From an uncultured Sutterellaceae bacterium (GTDB lineage Bacteria; Pseudomonadota; Gammaproteobacteria; Burkholderiales; Burkholderiaceae_F): a stretch of DNA of 6,527 nt. Below are positions 1 through 6,480 of the stretch, in pieces. The position numbers and the translations under genes were made by a program. The stretch's first letter is position 1; each line of letters begins with the position of its first letter. The notes beneath the pieces were generated by a model. It had not been told where the DNA came from. It saw only the letters and a program-made list of their open reading frames with translations, and did no database searches. The stretch spans positions 1 through 6,527 of the forward strand of contig CAMYAA010000055.1 in assembly GCA_947253615.1 (NCBI GenBank), written 5' to 3'.

Positions 1-14
1 TGTATAAGAGACAG
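1..14 (+). other. Nextera/Tn5 mosaic-end adapter remnant (artifact)
   Basis: The first bases, TGTATAAGAGACAG, are the last 14 bases of the 19-base Tn5 mosaic end used in Illumina Nextera libraries. The same element appears inverted at the right end. It puts an in-frame stop (TAA at 5-7) just upstream of the caiT reading frame, so an automatic caller would place a false start inside caiT. These bases should be trimmed and not read as biology. Confidence 0.97.
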
Positions 15-16
15 AC

Positions 17-1381
17 ACCTTTGGTTGGGTTTTTGAATGGTACATCGTAGCCACATTTGTCATTTGGCTTTGGCTTGTGTTTGGACCTTGGGCTAAGCGT
101 CGTTTAGGTGAAGAAAAGCCTGAATTCAGTACGCCTAGCTGGATCTTCTTATTATTTGCTTCGTCGACGTCGGCCGCCGTGCTCTTCTGGGGTGCGATTG
201 AAGTGTATTACTACACGGTTTCGCCTCCGTTTGGTTATGCCCCGATGTCTCCGGAAGCTATGGAACACAGCTTGTCTTATGCGTTGTTCCATTGGGGTCC
301 GATTTCTTGGTCGACCTTTGGTTTCTTTACGGTGGCTTTTGGCTACTTCCTCTATGTCAAGAAAATTGACGTGGTTCGTCCGTCCGCAACCGTTGTTGCT
401 GTGATTGGTGAAAAGAATGCTAAGGGCTTATTAGGCACGATTATCGACAACTTGTACTTAGTGGCCTTGTTGTTAGCCATGTCCACCAGCTTGGGTCTTT
501 CCACCCCGTTGGTTACGGAATGCTTGCAATGGTTATTTGGCATTAAGCACACCTTAGGTTTGGATGCCGGCATCGTTTTGGCCTGGATCATTGTGAATGC
601 GATTTGCGTTTGCTTTGGCTTAGAAAAGGGCATCAAGCTTGCTTCTGACCTTCGTTCCTATCTCACGATTTTGATTCTTTTGTGGGTTCTCGTGGTTGGC
701 TCGACGAGCTTCACGATTAACTACTTCACGGATTCCGTTGGCGTCATGCTCAACGACTTAGGTCGCATGATGTTCTACACGGACAGCATCCGTGGTTCTG
801 GCTTCCCGCAAGCTTGGACGGTCTTCTATTGGGCATGGTGGGTGATCTTTACGATCCAAACCTGCTTGTTCTTCGCTCGTATTTCCCGTGGTCGTACGGT
901 TCGTGAAGTCTCGGTCGCTGTGGTTGGTGGCGTGACGGCTACGACGTGGTTGATTTGGCCGATCTTGGGCTCGAACACGATGAATTTGTTGATTAACAAG
1001 GTCATTGATATTCCGACGTTGATTGATCAGCACGGTGTGGCTCGCGCCATTATCGAAACGTGGGCTGCCTTGCCGTTGCCGACGTGCACGATGGTTGTCT
1101 TCTTTGTGTTGTGCTTCTTAGCGACGTTAACGCTCGTGAATGGTTGTTCCTACACCTTAGCTATGTCGACCTGTAAGGATGTCGGCGGCTATGACGAACC
1201 TCCGGTTTGGGTTCGCGTGGTTTGGTCCCTCTTAGTGGGTGGCATTGCGCTCTCCCTTATGGCTTTAGGCGGCATTAAGCCCTTACAGACGGCCATTGTG
1301 GTTGGGGGATGTTTGCTCTTCTTCGTGAACATTGCGGTTTCTTTCTTCAAAGAAGCGCGTGCCAATCTTAACTGGAAGTAA
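17..1381 (+). CDS. caiT: L-carnitine/gamma-butyrobetaine antiporter CaiT, 5'-truncated by contig end
   Basis: BCCT-family inner-membrane transporter that would exchange external carnitine for internal gamma-butyrobetaine without net ion flux. The frame reads TFGWVFEWY from position 17, matching E. coli CaiT from about residue 50 of 504, so roughly 49 N-terminal residues are lost. The GTG at 77 is internal and is not the start. The remaining 454 residues align without gaps to E. coli as I recall it. Visible landmarks in E. coli numbering: the EVYYY segment holding E111 and Y114, W142 and W147 (HWGPISW), R262 (DLRSYL), which stands in for sodium in CaiT, and the tryptophan box W316, Y320, W323, W324. 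Two substrate-site residues differ: Y327 is Phe (848-850) and M331 is Thr (860-862). The protein is rich in membrane helices. It leads the operon, 37 bases before caiA. Other BCCT substrates (betaine, choline) are less likely given the caiABC neighbours. Confidence 0.95.
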   Translation, partial: TFGWVFEWYIVATFVIWLWLVFGPWAKRRLGEEKPEFSTPSWIFLLFASSTSAAVLFWGAIEVYYYTVSPPFGYAPMSPEAMEHSLSYALFHWGPISWSTFGFFTVAFGYFLYVKKIDVVRPSATVVAVIGEKNAKGLLGTIIDNLYLVALLLAMSTSLGLSTPLVTECLQWLFGIKHTLGLDAGIVLAWIIVNAICVCFGLEKGIKLASDLRSYLTILILLWVLVVGSTSFTINYFTDSVGVMLNDLGRMMFYTDSIRGSGFPQAWTVFYWAWWVIFTIQTCLFFARISRGRTVREVSVAVVGGVTATTWLIWPILGSNTMNLLINKVIDIPTLIDQHGVARAIIETWAALPLPTCTMVVFFVLCFLATLTLVNGCSYTLAMSTCKDVGGYDEPPVWVRVVWSLLVGGIALSLMALGGIKPLQTAIVVGGCLLFFVNIAVSFFKEARANLNWK

Positions 1382-1407
1382 TTGACTTACCTCCACCTCT
1401 TTAAATG

Positions 1408-1413
1408 AAGGAA
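1408..1413 (+). promoter_or_regulatory. Ribosome binding site of caiA
   Basis: AAGGAA lies five bases before the ATG at 1419 and fixes the caiA start, which also matches the MDF N-terminus of the family. The 37-base caiT-caiA gap shows no promoter or terminator, so the two genes are probably co-transcribed. Confidence 0.8.
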
Positions 1414-1418
1414 TTGAA

Positions 1419-2561
1419 ATGGATTTCAAATTAACTGAAGAACAGGAATTGTTAGTTTCCGCCGTTCGTGACTTGATGGAAAGCGAAAACTGGGAAACCT
1501 ACTTTGACGAATGCGACAAGACGAGCACCTACCCGGTTCGTTGGGTAAAGGCCTTGGCTGACCTCGGTATCGACCGTCTTCTCTTACCGGAAGCTCACGG
1601 TGGTCTCGAATCGAACTTAGTCACCTTGACGGCGATTTGGGAAGAATTGGGTCGTAACGGCGCTCCGACGTACGTTCTCTACCAGCTCCCTGGTGTGACC
1701 TCCATTCTTCACAACGGTACCCAAGAACAAATCGACAAGATCCTTGCGCTTTTGGGCACGGGTGAACAGATGTGGAACTCGGCGATTACCGAACCGAGCG
1801 CTGGCTCTGACGTTGGTAGCTTGACGACGACCTATACGCGTCGTGACGGCAAGATCTATTTGAACGGCCACAAGGCATTCATCACGAGTTCTTATCACTG
1901 CCCGTACTTGGTCGTGATGGCTCGCGACGCTGCCTCGCCGGAGAAGCCCATCTTCTCGGAATTCTTTGTTGACATGACCAAGCCTGGCATCAAGAAAGAA
2001 AAGCTCCAGAAGTTAGGTCTCAAGATGGACAGCTGCTGCGAAGTGTATTTCGAAGAAGTTGAATTAGAAGAAAAAGATTTCTTCGGCAAGGAAGGCATGG
2101 GCTTCCAACGCGTCAAGGATGAATTCGACGTTGAACGCTTCTTAGTGGCTTGCACCAACTACGGTGTTGCTTACTGCGCTTTCGAAGACGCTGCCAAGTA
2201 CGCCAATCAACGTGAACAGTTTGGCGAAAAGATCTATCGCTTCCAGCTCACGCAATTGAAGTTTGCTGACATGGCTACGAAGTTAGCCAACATGCGCAAC
2301 ATGCTCTACCGCGCTGCTTGGAATGCAGATGACACGGGTGTGATGAACACCGGTGACGCTGCTATGTGCAAGTGGTACTGCGCCAATTCCGCTTTCTCCG
2401 TGGTTGACCAAGCCATGCAGGTTTTAGGCGGGATGGGTGTTGCGGGTGACCACCGCGTTAGCCGTTTCTGGCGTGACCTTCGCGTTGATCGTGTCTCTGG
2501 TGGGACCGATGAAATGCAGATCCTCACTCTCGGCCGTGCTGTATTGAAGAAGTACCGTTAA
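1419..2561 (+). CDS. caiA: Crotonobetainyl-CoA reductase CaiA
   Basis: Cytoplasmic FAD enzyme of the acyl-CoA dehydrogenase family that runs in the reducing direction, crotonobetainyl-CoA to gamma-butyrobetainyl-CoA. Its 380 residues equal the E. coli CaiA length, and long blocks are the same as I recall them ([35 protein letters not shown]). Both family signatures are present: [13 protein letters not shown] at residues 122-134, and the C-terminal Q-x2-GG-x-G-x3-D-x4-R pattern from Q334. Where medium-chain dehydrogenases have their catalytic Glu (YEGT), this protein reads SGGT. E239 in DVERF aligns by eye with the isovaleryl-CoA dehydrogenase base and is my inferred catalytic residue. Electrons would come from an ETF/FixAB-type partner that is not in this window. 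Family members act with CaiB, which is encoded next. Confidence 0.97.
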   Translation: MDFKLTEEQELLVSAVRDLMESENWETYFDECDKTSTYPVRWVKALADLGIDRLLLPEAHGGLESNLVTLTAIWEELGRNGAPTYVLYQLPGVTSILHNGTQEQIDKILALLGTGEQMWNSAITEPSAGSDVGSLTTTYTRRDGKIYLNGHKAFITSSYHCPYLVVMARDAASPEKPIFSEFFVDMTKPGIKKEKLQKLGLKMDSCCEVYFEEVELEEKDFFGKEGMGFQRVKDEFDVERFLVACTNYGVAYCAFEDAAKYANQREQFGEKIYRFQLTQLKFADMATKLANMRNMLYRAAWNADDTGVMNTGDAAMCKWYCANSAFSVVDQAMQVLGGMGVAGDHRVSRFWRDLRVDRVSGGTDEMQILTLGRAVLKKYR

Positions 2562-2567
2562 TTAGGT

Positions 2568-2608
2568 GTTGGCTCGCTAGACGGTGGGGTCCGTCCTAGC
2601 GAGCCAGC
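2568..2608 (+). promoter_or_regulatory. Strong GC-rich hairpin between caiA and caiB
   Basis: The arm TGGCTCGCTAG (2570-2580) is the exact reverse complement of 2596-2606. ACGG (2581-2584) pairs with CCGT (2591-2594), with one bulged C at 2595 and loop TGGGGT. Two further pairs (T2569 with G2607, G2568 with C2608) extend the base. There is no T-run after it, so it is not a standard intrinsic terminator. It starts six bases after the caiA stop and ends 34 bases before the caiB start. It more likely stabilises the upstream message, marks a processing site or slows read-through, so that caiT-caiA and the downstream genes could be expressed at different levels. That role is inferred. Confidence 0.8.
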
Positions 2609-2631
2609 CCGTCCCAAATCATTCATGCAAA

Positions 2632-2636
2632 AAGGA
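2632..2636 (+). promoter_or_regulatory. Ribosome binding site that decides the caiB start
   Basis: AAGGA sits six bases before the ATG at 2643. The in-frame ATG at 2625 has no comparable purine run upstream, and translation from it would read through this site. Choosing 2643 also gives exactly 405 residues, the E. coli CaiB length. Confidence 0.85.
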
Positions 2637-2642
2637 TCAAAA

Positions 2643-3860
2643 ATGTCTAAAGAAATTCAAACGCCAGACTTTGGCCCCCTTCATGGGGTACGCGTGGTGG
2701 TTTCCGCGATGGAAATCGCCGGTCCCTTCCCAGCCCATTTAATGGCTGAGTGGGGTGCTGAAGTTATTTGGCTTGAAAACACGGCTTATCCAGACACCAT
2801 TCGTGTTCAACGTAACTATCGTGAATTAGCGCGTCGTAACTTCCATACGATGACGATTAACGTCTTCTCTGAAGAAGGTAAAGAAGCCTTCCTCAAGTTA
2901 TTGAAGACGACCGATATTTTGATTGAATCGAGCAAAGGCCCCTCTTGGGCTCGTCATGGCATTACCGACGAATTGATGTGGGGTGCCAATCCTGCTCTCG
3001 TGATTGCTCACTTGTCGGGCTATGGTCACTGGGGTGATCCTGCTTATGTCAATTTGCCGAGCTATGACCTTATTGCCCAAGCCTTCTCGGGCTATTTGGT
3101 TCAAAACGGTGAAGTGGATCAACCGATTCCAGCTTTCCCGTATGCCGGTGACTACTTTGCTGGGTTTACGGTTTTAAGTTCCGCTTTAGCAGCCCTTTAT
3201 CGTGCCAAGCAAACGGGCAAGGGTGAATCGATCGACGTCTCCATGTACGAAGCCCTTTTACGTGTTGGCCAGTACTACATGATGGACTACTTCAATGAAG
3301 GCAAGGTTTATCCGCGTTCGACCAAGGGTAAAGATCCGCTTTGCGTGGGTTGTGGGATTTACAAGTGCACGGACGGTTTCATGTGCGTGGAACTCGTGGG
3401 CGTGAAGCAAGTGGCCGGCATGTTGACGGAATTAGGTCTCGGTGAACTTTTAGGCACCCCGAGCTGTCCGGAAGGCTGCCAGTTATTGCTCTTGAGCATG
3501 CCGCGTGGTCCTGAAATTGAAGCCGCTCTCGACAAGTACTTCAGCACGATGTCGTTGAACGACGCTGAAGCGGTCATGGCTCGCTTGAAGATTGCGGGCG
3601 GTCGCATGATGACGGTTCAAGAACTTGAAAAGCATCCGCATTACATCGCTCGTGAAGACATCGTGACCTGGAAGGGTTCCGAAGGTCGTGAGGTCAAGGG
3701 GCCGAACATTATGCCTCGCTTCAAGAATCGTCCTGGCCAGATTTGGCGCGGTATGCCTTCCCGTGGCGAAGACACTCGCGCTGTGTTGACCGAACTCGGT
3801 TATACGGCTGAAGAAATTGCCGCCCTTGAAGAAAAGGGTGTGGTGATGACTGCCAAGTAA
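2643..3860 (+). CDS. caiB: L-carnitine CoA-transferase CaiB (class III)
   Basis: Cytoplasmic family III (CaiB/BaiF) CoA-transferase that moves CoA from gamma-butyrobetainyl-CoA to carnitine or crotonobetaine, so that each reduction cycle recycles its CoA. Starting at the ATG at 2643 (good ribosome site), the protein has 405 residues, as in E. coli. Family blocks are plain: FGPLHGVRVV, the IAGPF and AEWGAEVIW region that begins the CoA-binding fold, DTIRVQ, SKGP, LVIAHLSG, and the active-site stretch FPYAGDYFAG. D170 there matches catalytic Asp169 of E. coli. KGESIDVSMYEA, KGKDP and KGPNIMP follow, and GQIWRGMPS lies near the C-terminus. No break or missing key residue is seen. It lies after the hairpin at 2568-2608, and the caiB-caiC gap holds a second structured region. 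General formyl-CoA-type transferases are an unlikely alternative given the operon. Confidence 0.97.
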   Translation: MSKEIQTPDFGPLHGVRVVVSAMEIAGPFPAHLMAEWGAEVIWLENTAYPDTIRVQRNYRELARRNFHTMTINVFSEEGKEAFLKLLKTTDILIESSKGPSWARHGITDELMWGANPALVIAHLSGYGHWGDPAYVNLPSYDLIAQAFSGYLVQNGEVDQPIPAFPYAGDYFAGFTVLSSALAALYRAKQTGKGESIDVSMYEALLRVGQYYMMDYFNEGKVYPRSTKGKDPLCVGCGIYKCTDGFMCVELVGVKQVAGMLTELGLGELLGTPSCPEGCQLLLLSMPRGPEIEAALDKYFSTMSLNDAEAVMARLKIAGGRMMTVQELEKHPHYIAREDIVTWKGSEGREVKGPNIMPRFKNRPGQIWRGMPSRGEDTRAVLTELGYTAEEIAALEEKGVVMTAK

Positions 3861-3861
3861 T

Positions 3862-3917
3862 CCTCAAGGATTGCTAACCCATGTTGGGAGGTCTTGAGTC
3901 TCAAGGCCTTCTAACGC
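3862..3917 (+). promoter_or_regulatory. Three-part RNA structure with two exclusive hairpins, caiB-caiC gap
   Basis: The central strand 3882-3898 can pair in two ways. Downstream, 3882-3897 pairs with 3901-3916 as 16 consecutive pairs (four of them G-U) with loop GTC. Upstream, 3883-3898 pairs with 3863-3878 in 14 of 16 positions with loop CCAT. This is possible because 3862-3880 and 3899-3917 are imperfect direct repeats, 14 of 19 bases equal, sharing CTCAAGG and CTAAC. The G-U pairs work only in the + strand transcript, which points to RNA structure rather than a DNA site. There is no immediate T-run. The AAGGA at 3866-3870 lies in the upstream stem. The function is not known; an attenuator, a processing site or a translational switch for caiC are possibilities. 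Confidence 0.6.
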
Positions 3918-3952
3918 TCCCCAAACAATTTTCATTTTCTAAAGACATTGAA

Positions 3953-5539
3953 ATGGACATTATTGGTCAAAAGAATCTCCGAACGTTCTGGGACGAATTA
4001 GCGCTTTGCCATGCAGATAAAGTCTGCGTCATTGGTGAAGACGAGAACGGCAATACGGTTGAGTACACCTACGGAGAGCTCAATAAAGAGATAAATCGTT
4101 ACGCCAATCTCTTTATTGCGCGTGGCGTTGCCCAAGGCGATAAGGTCGTTTTGCAAATGACGAACACACCCACCTTTTTAAAGGTGTGGTTTGCGTTAGC
4201 CAAGATTGGCGCGGTGATGGTTCCGGTGAATACGGGCTATATCGCACGCGAGTTTGATCATTTGGTCAAGACGGCTGGGGCGACGCACTGTCTTTGTGAT
4301 CGACGTTTCATGCATCAATGGCAGACGTTTATTGGGGATCGCAAGGTTTTCAATAACTTCTTCATTGCCGACATTGACGGGCAAGGTGATTTAGGTGAAG
4401 GCCTGGATGTTATTGCCTTAGCCAAAACTCAAAGTGATGAATTAACGCAAGTTCGACCCATTGATCCGTTAGATCCTGTCGAAATCTTATTTACCTCGGG
4501 GACGACCTCGTTACCCAAGGGCGCGATTATCACGCACGCCAATTTAATTTGGGCGGGGTTATTTACGGCGAGTCAGGCTCGCTTGCAAAAGTCGGACCGC
4601 ATGTTAACCACGATGCCCAATTTCCATGTGGATTTTCAATGCAATGGTTGCATGCCGATTTTAACGGTCGGGGGCACGCTCATCATGCTCCAGCGTTATA
4701 GCGCGCATCGCTTCTGGGAACAGATTTGCTTACATCGTGCCACGGTCACCCAAGCGGTACCGATGATTTTGCGCACGGTGATGCGTCAGCCCGTTCGTGC
4801 TTGGGAGAAAAACCATCAGTTACGTGAGATTTTGTATGCCTTGCCGATGACGGACAAGGAATACCACGAATTCAAGGCGCGTTTTGGGGTTGATCTGATT
4901 AATTCCTACGGGATGACCGAAATCCTCGTGGGGTGCATTACGGTGCTCCCGGAAGAAGATCGTCGTTTCCCGAGTGTGGGTCGTGCGTATTTTGGCTACG
5001 AAGCCAAGCTTGTGGATGACGAGGGTAACGAAGTTCCCGTGGGCGCCATTGGCACTTTCATGATTCGTGGTGAACCCGGCAAGACGCTTTTCAAGGGTTA
5101 CATCAACAACGAAAAGGCCACTCGCGAAACGCTCGTGGGTGATGGCTGGTTACGCAGTAAGGACCAGGGCCGTCGTGATGAAAACGGTGTGTTCTGGTTT
5201 GTGGATCGTTGCATTCACATGATCAAGCGTAGTGGAGAAAACATCTCGAGCTCCGAGGTCGAAAACGTCCTCGTTGAGCATCCCAAGATTATTGAAGCGG
5301 CAGTGATTGGTGTTCCCGATTCGATTCGCGATGAAGAGGTCAAAGCCTACGTTCGTTTGAAAGAAGGCGAAACGATGACCAAAGCCGAAGTCGTTGAGCA
5401 CTGTCGCAAGAATTTAGCTGAATTCAAGATACCGGTATTTGTCGAATTCCGTGAGGACTTCGTCCGTACTTGTACAGGAAAAATCGTCAAGGAAGTTCTT
5501 AAACGAGAAATTCATGACGGTTCAGAGCGCCTCAATTGA
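3953..5539 (+). CDS. caiC: Crotonobetaine/carnitine--CoA ligase CaiC
   Basis: Adenylate-forming acyl-CoA synthetase that would activate carnitine, crotonobetaine or gamma-butyrobetaine with ATP and CoA and prime the CaiB cycle. I start at the ATG at 3953 because MDIIGQKNLR matches the E. coli CaiC N-terminus (MDIIGGQHLR), giving 528 aa against about 517. An in-frame ATG at 3881 would add 24 residues and has AAGGA ten bases upstream, but those codons fall within the hairpin region at 3882-3916. The ribosome site at 3953 is weak (AAAGA). Motifs: ATP P-loop TSGTTSLPKG at 181-190, SYGMTE at 318-323, VDR at 417-419, IKRSGEN at 424-430, and TGK with the C-terminal Lys at 510. The usual TGD before the hinge reads SKD at 402-404, keeping the ribose-binding Asp but not the TG. 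A 28-base gap leads to the hydratase gene. Confidence 0.93.
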   Translation: MDIIGQKNLRTFWDELALCHADKVCVIGEDENGNTVEYTYGELNKEINRYANLFIARGVAQGDKVVLQMTNTPTFLKVWFALAKIGAVMVPVNTGYIAREFDHLVKTAGATHCLCDRRFMHQWQTFIGDRKVFNNFFIADIDGQGDLGEGLDVIALAKTQSDELTQVRPIDPLDPVEILFTSGTTSLPKGAIITHANLIWAGLFTASQARLQKSDRMLTTMPNFHVDFQCNGCMPILTVGGTLIMLQRYSAHRFWEQICLHRATVTQAVPMILRTVMRQPVRAWEKNHQLREILYALPMTDKEYHEFKARFGVDLINSYGMTEILVGCITVLPEEDRRFPSVGRAYFGYEAKLVDDEGNEVPVGAIGTFMIRGEPGKTLFKGYINNEKATRETLVGDGWLRSKDQGRRDENGVFWFVDRCIHMIKRSGENISSSEVENVLVEHPKIIEAAVIGVPDSIRDEEVKAYVRLKEGETMTKAEVVEHCRKNLAEFKIPVFVEFREDFVRTCTGKIVKEVLKREIHDGSERLN

Positions 5540-5541
5540 GG
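5530..5541 (+). other. 12-base perfect palindrome over the caiC stop codon
   Basis: CCTCAATTGAGG covers the caiC TGA (5537-5539). As RNA it could form a short stem with loop AATT, lengthened by a G-U and a C-G pair at its base. It could affect coupling to the next gene or be chance; no known operator is recognised. Confidence 0.3.
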
Positions 5542-5555
5542 TGGTGATTTTAACC

Positions 5556-5561
5556 AAGGAG
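5556..5561 (+). promoter_or_regulatory. Ribosome binding site of the hydratase gene
   Basis: AAGGAG, six bases before the ATG at 5568, is the closest match to the Shine-Dalgarno consensus in the window. It supports this start and suggests efficient translation of the hydratase. Confidence 0.85.
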
Positions 5562-5567
5562 TGAAAA

Positions 5568-6422
5568 ATGGCTCTGAAACTCGATATGGTCGGTAAGACC
5601 TATGGCCCTTTTATTTACAACTACAACTTCCGTGACTTGATTTTGTTCGCGTTAGGTTGTGGCGCCGGCTTCGACGGTAAGACCGATTTGAAGTATGTCT
5701 ACGAAAAGAATCAAAAGATTCTTCCGATGATTGCGGCCTGCCCGATCGTTGCTAGTGAAGTGACGAAAACCATTGACTGGGGTTTTGAATGGGGTGGAAG
5801 CCTTCATTGGGGTTTTGACTTCCGTTTGATGAAGCCGTTGAGCAAGCTCCAGGGCACGTTCGAAACGATGGTGACCTTGAAGGGTTTGTTTGACCGTGGC
5901 GAAGGCCGTGGTACGTTGGCTCAGCACTATGGTGAAACGCGCGACCAGGAAACTGGCGAATTGCTTTTCACGAACGAAAGCTGGGACTGCGCTGTGTTTG
6001 ACGGTGGTTGGGGTGGCCCGAAGGCTCCTAAGGACATCGTTGAAATTCCTGAACGCGAACCTGACTATGTCATCGAACAGGTTATTCCGCTCAACCAAGC
6101 GTTGATCTATCGCCTCTCTGGTGACTATCACCCCCAACACATTGATTGGGAATACGCTCAGAAGTTTGGCTATCCCAAGCCCAACCTCCACGCTGTGTCC
6201 ACCGCGGGTACCGCTGTTCGCCACATCATTAATGCCGTGATGGGTGGTGACTCCGATCGCTTAACGCGTTTCAAGACGCGTATCACGAAGCCGTTGTTCC
6301 CGGGATGCCGTATCCGCACGCGCATCTGGAATTACGGTGACGGTTGCGTCCATTTCAATGTTGAAGACTGTGACAAACCAGGTCACTTCTATCTTAACTT
6401 CGGTTTAGCTGAATACAAGTAA
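5568..6422 (+). CDS. MaoC/2-enoyl-CoA hydratase 2-type protein in the caiD position
   Basis: Predicted double-hot-dog enoyl-CoA hydratase; by context it should interconvert carnitinyl-CoA and crotonobetainyl-CoA. The 284-residue length suits hydratase 2 (the hydratase part of peroxisomal multifunctional enzyme type 2). The N-terminal half has FRDLILFALGCGAG at 21-34 and LKYVYEKNQKILPMIA at 41-56, both typical of that family. The C-terminal half has YRLSGDYHPQHID at 181-193, with catalytic pair D186 and H191. PNLHAVSTAG at 205-214 follows and corresponds to the family's PxLHGLCTxG. Differences from the usual GDxNPxH and LHG are His at 188 and Ala at 209. There is no crotonase signature, so this is not CaiD, although it sits where caiD lies in enterobacteria. 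It could instead act on another betaine or acyl-CoA. The family call is firm; the carnitine role is inferred from the neighbours. Confidence 0.85.
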   Translation: MALKLDMVGKTYGPFIYNYNFRDLILFALGCGAGFDGKTDLKYVYEKNQKILPMIAACPIVASEVTKTIDWGFEWGGSLHWGFDFRLMKPLSKLQGTFETMVTLKGLFDRGEGRGTLAQHYGETRDQETGELLFTNESWDCAVFDGGWGGPKAPKDIVEIPEREPDYVIEQVIPLNQALIYRLSGDYHPQHIDWEYAQKFGYPKPNLHAVSTAGTAVRHIINAVMGGDSDRLTRFKTRITKPLFPGCRIRTRIWNYGDGCVHFNVEDCDKPGHFYLNFGLAEYK

Positions 6423-6480
6423 TTCGGCCCCAAACCATGTGCGCGGCTCTGATGAGCTCAAAGCATTTCGCTGCTTACAG
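6423..6480 (+). other. Short non-coding tail after the hydratase gene
   Basis: These 58 genomic bases hold no gene. Two small stems can be drawn: GCTC/GAGC around loop TGAT, and AAGCA/TGCTT around a six-base loop. Neither is followed by a T-run, so I see no terminator and cannot say whether the operon ends here or continues beyond the contig. Confidence 0.4.

Noticed and set aside
77..79. GTG at 77 as the caiT start
   Set aside because: The frame upstream (17-76) encodes residues matching CaiT (FEWY, then WLVFGP), so the gene runs off the left end. The stop at 5-7 is in the adapter.
2568..2608. Rho-independent terminator between caiA and caiB
   Set aside because: The stem is strong, but the bases after it (GCCCGTCCCAAATC) contain no T-run.
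3881..3952. 24-residue N-terminal extension of CaiC from the ATG at 3881
   Set aside because: CaiC homology begins at MDII (3953), the extension looks like no known leader, and its bases are explained by the hairpin. Not fully excluded, since AAGGA lies ten bases upstream of 3881.
5652..6224. 190-codon open frame on the minus strand, opposite the hydratase gene
   Set aside because: It lies wholly inside a well-supported gene, its translation resembles no family I know, and it has no clear ribosome site. Codon bias of the + strand gene explains it.
5568..6422. Annotation of the last gene as caiD
   Set aside because: Its motifs are those of the hot-dog hydratase 2 family; no crotonase-fold features are visible and the length differs.
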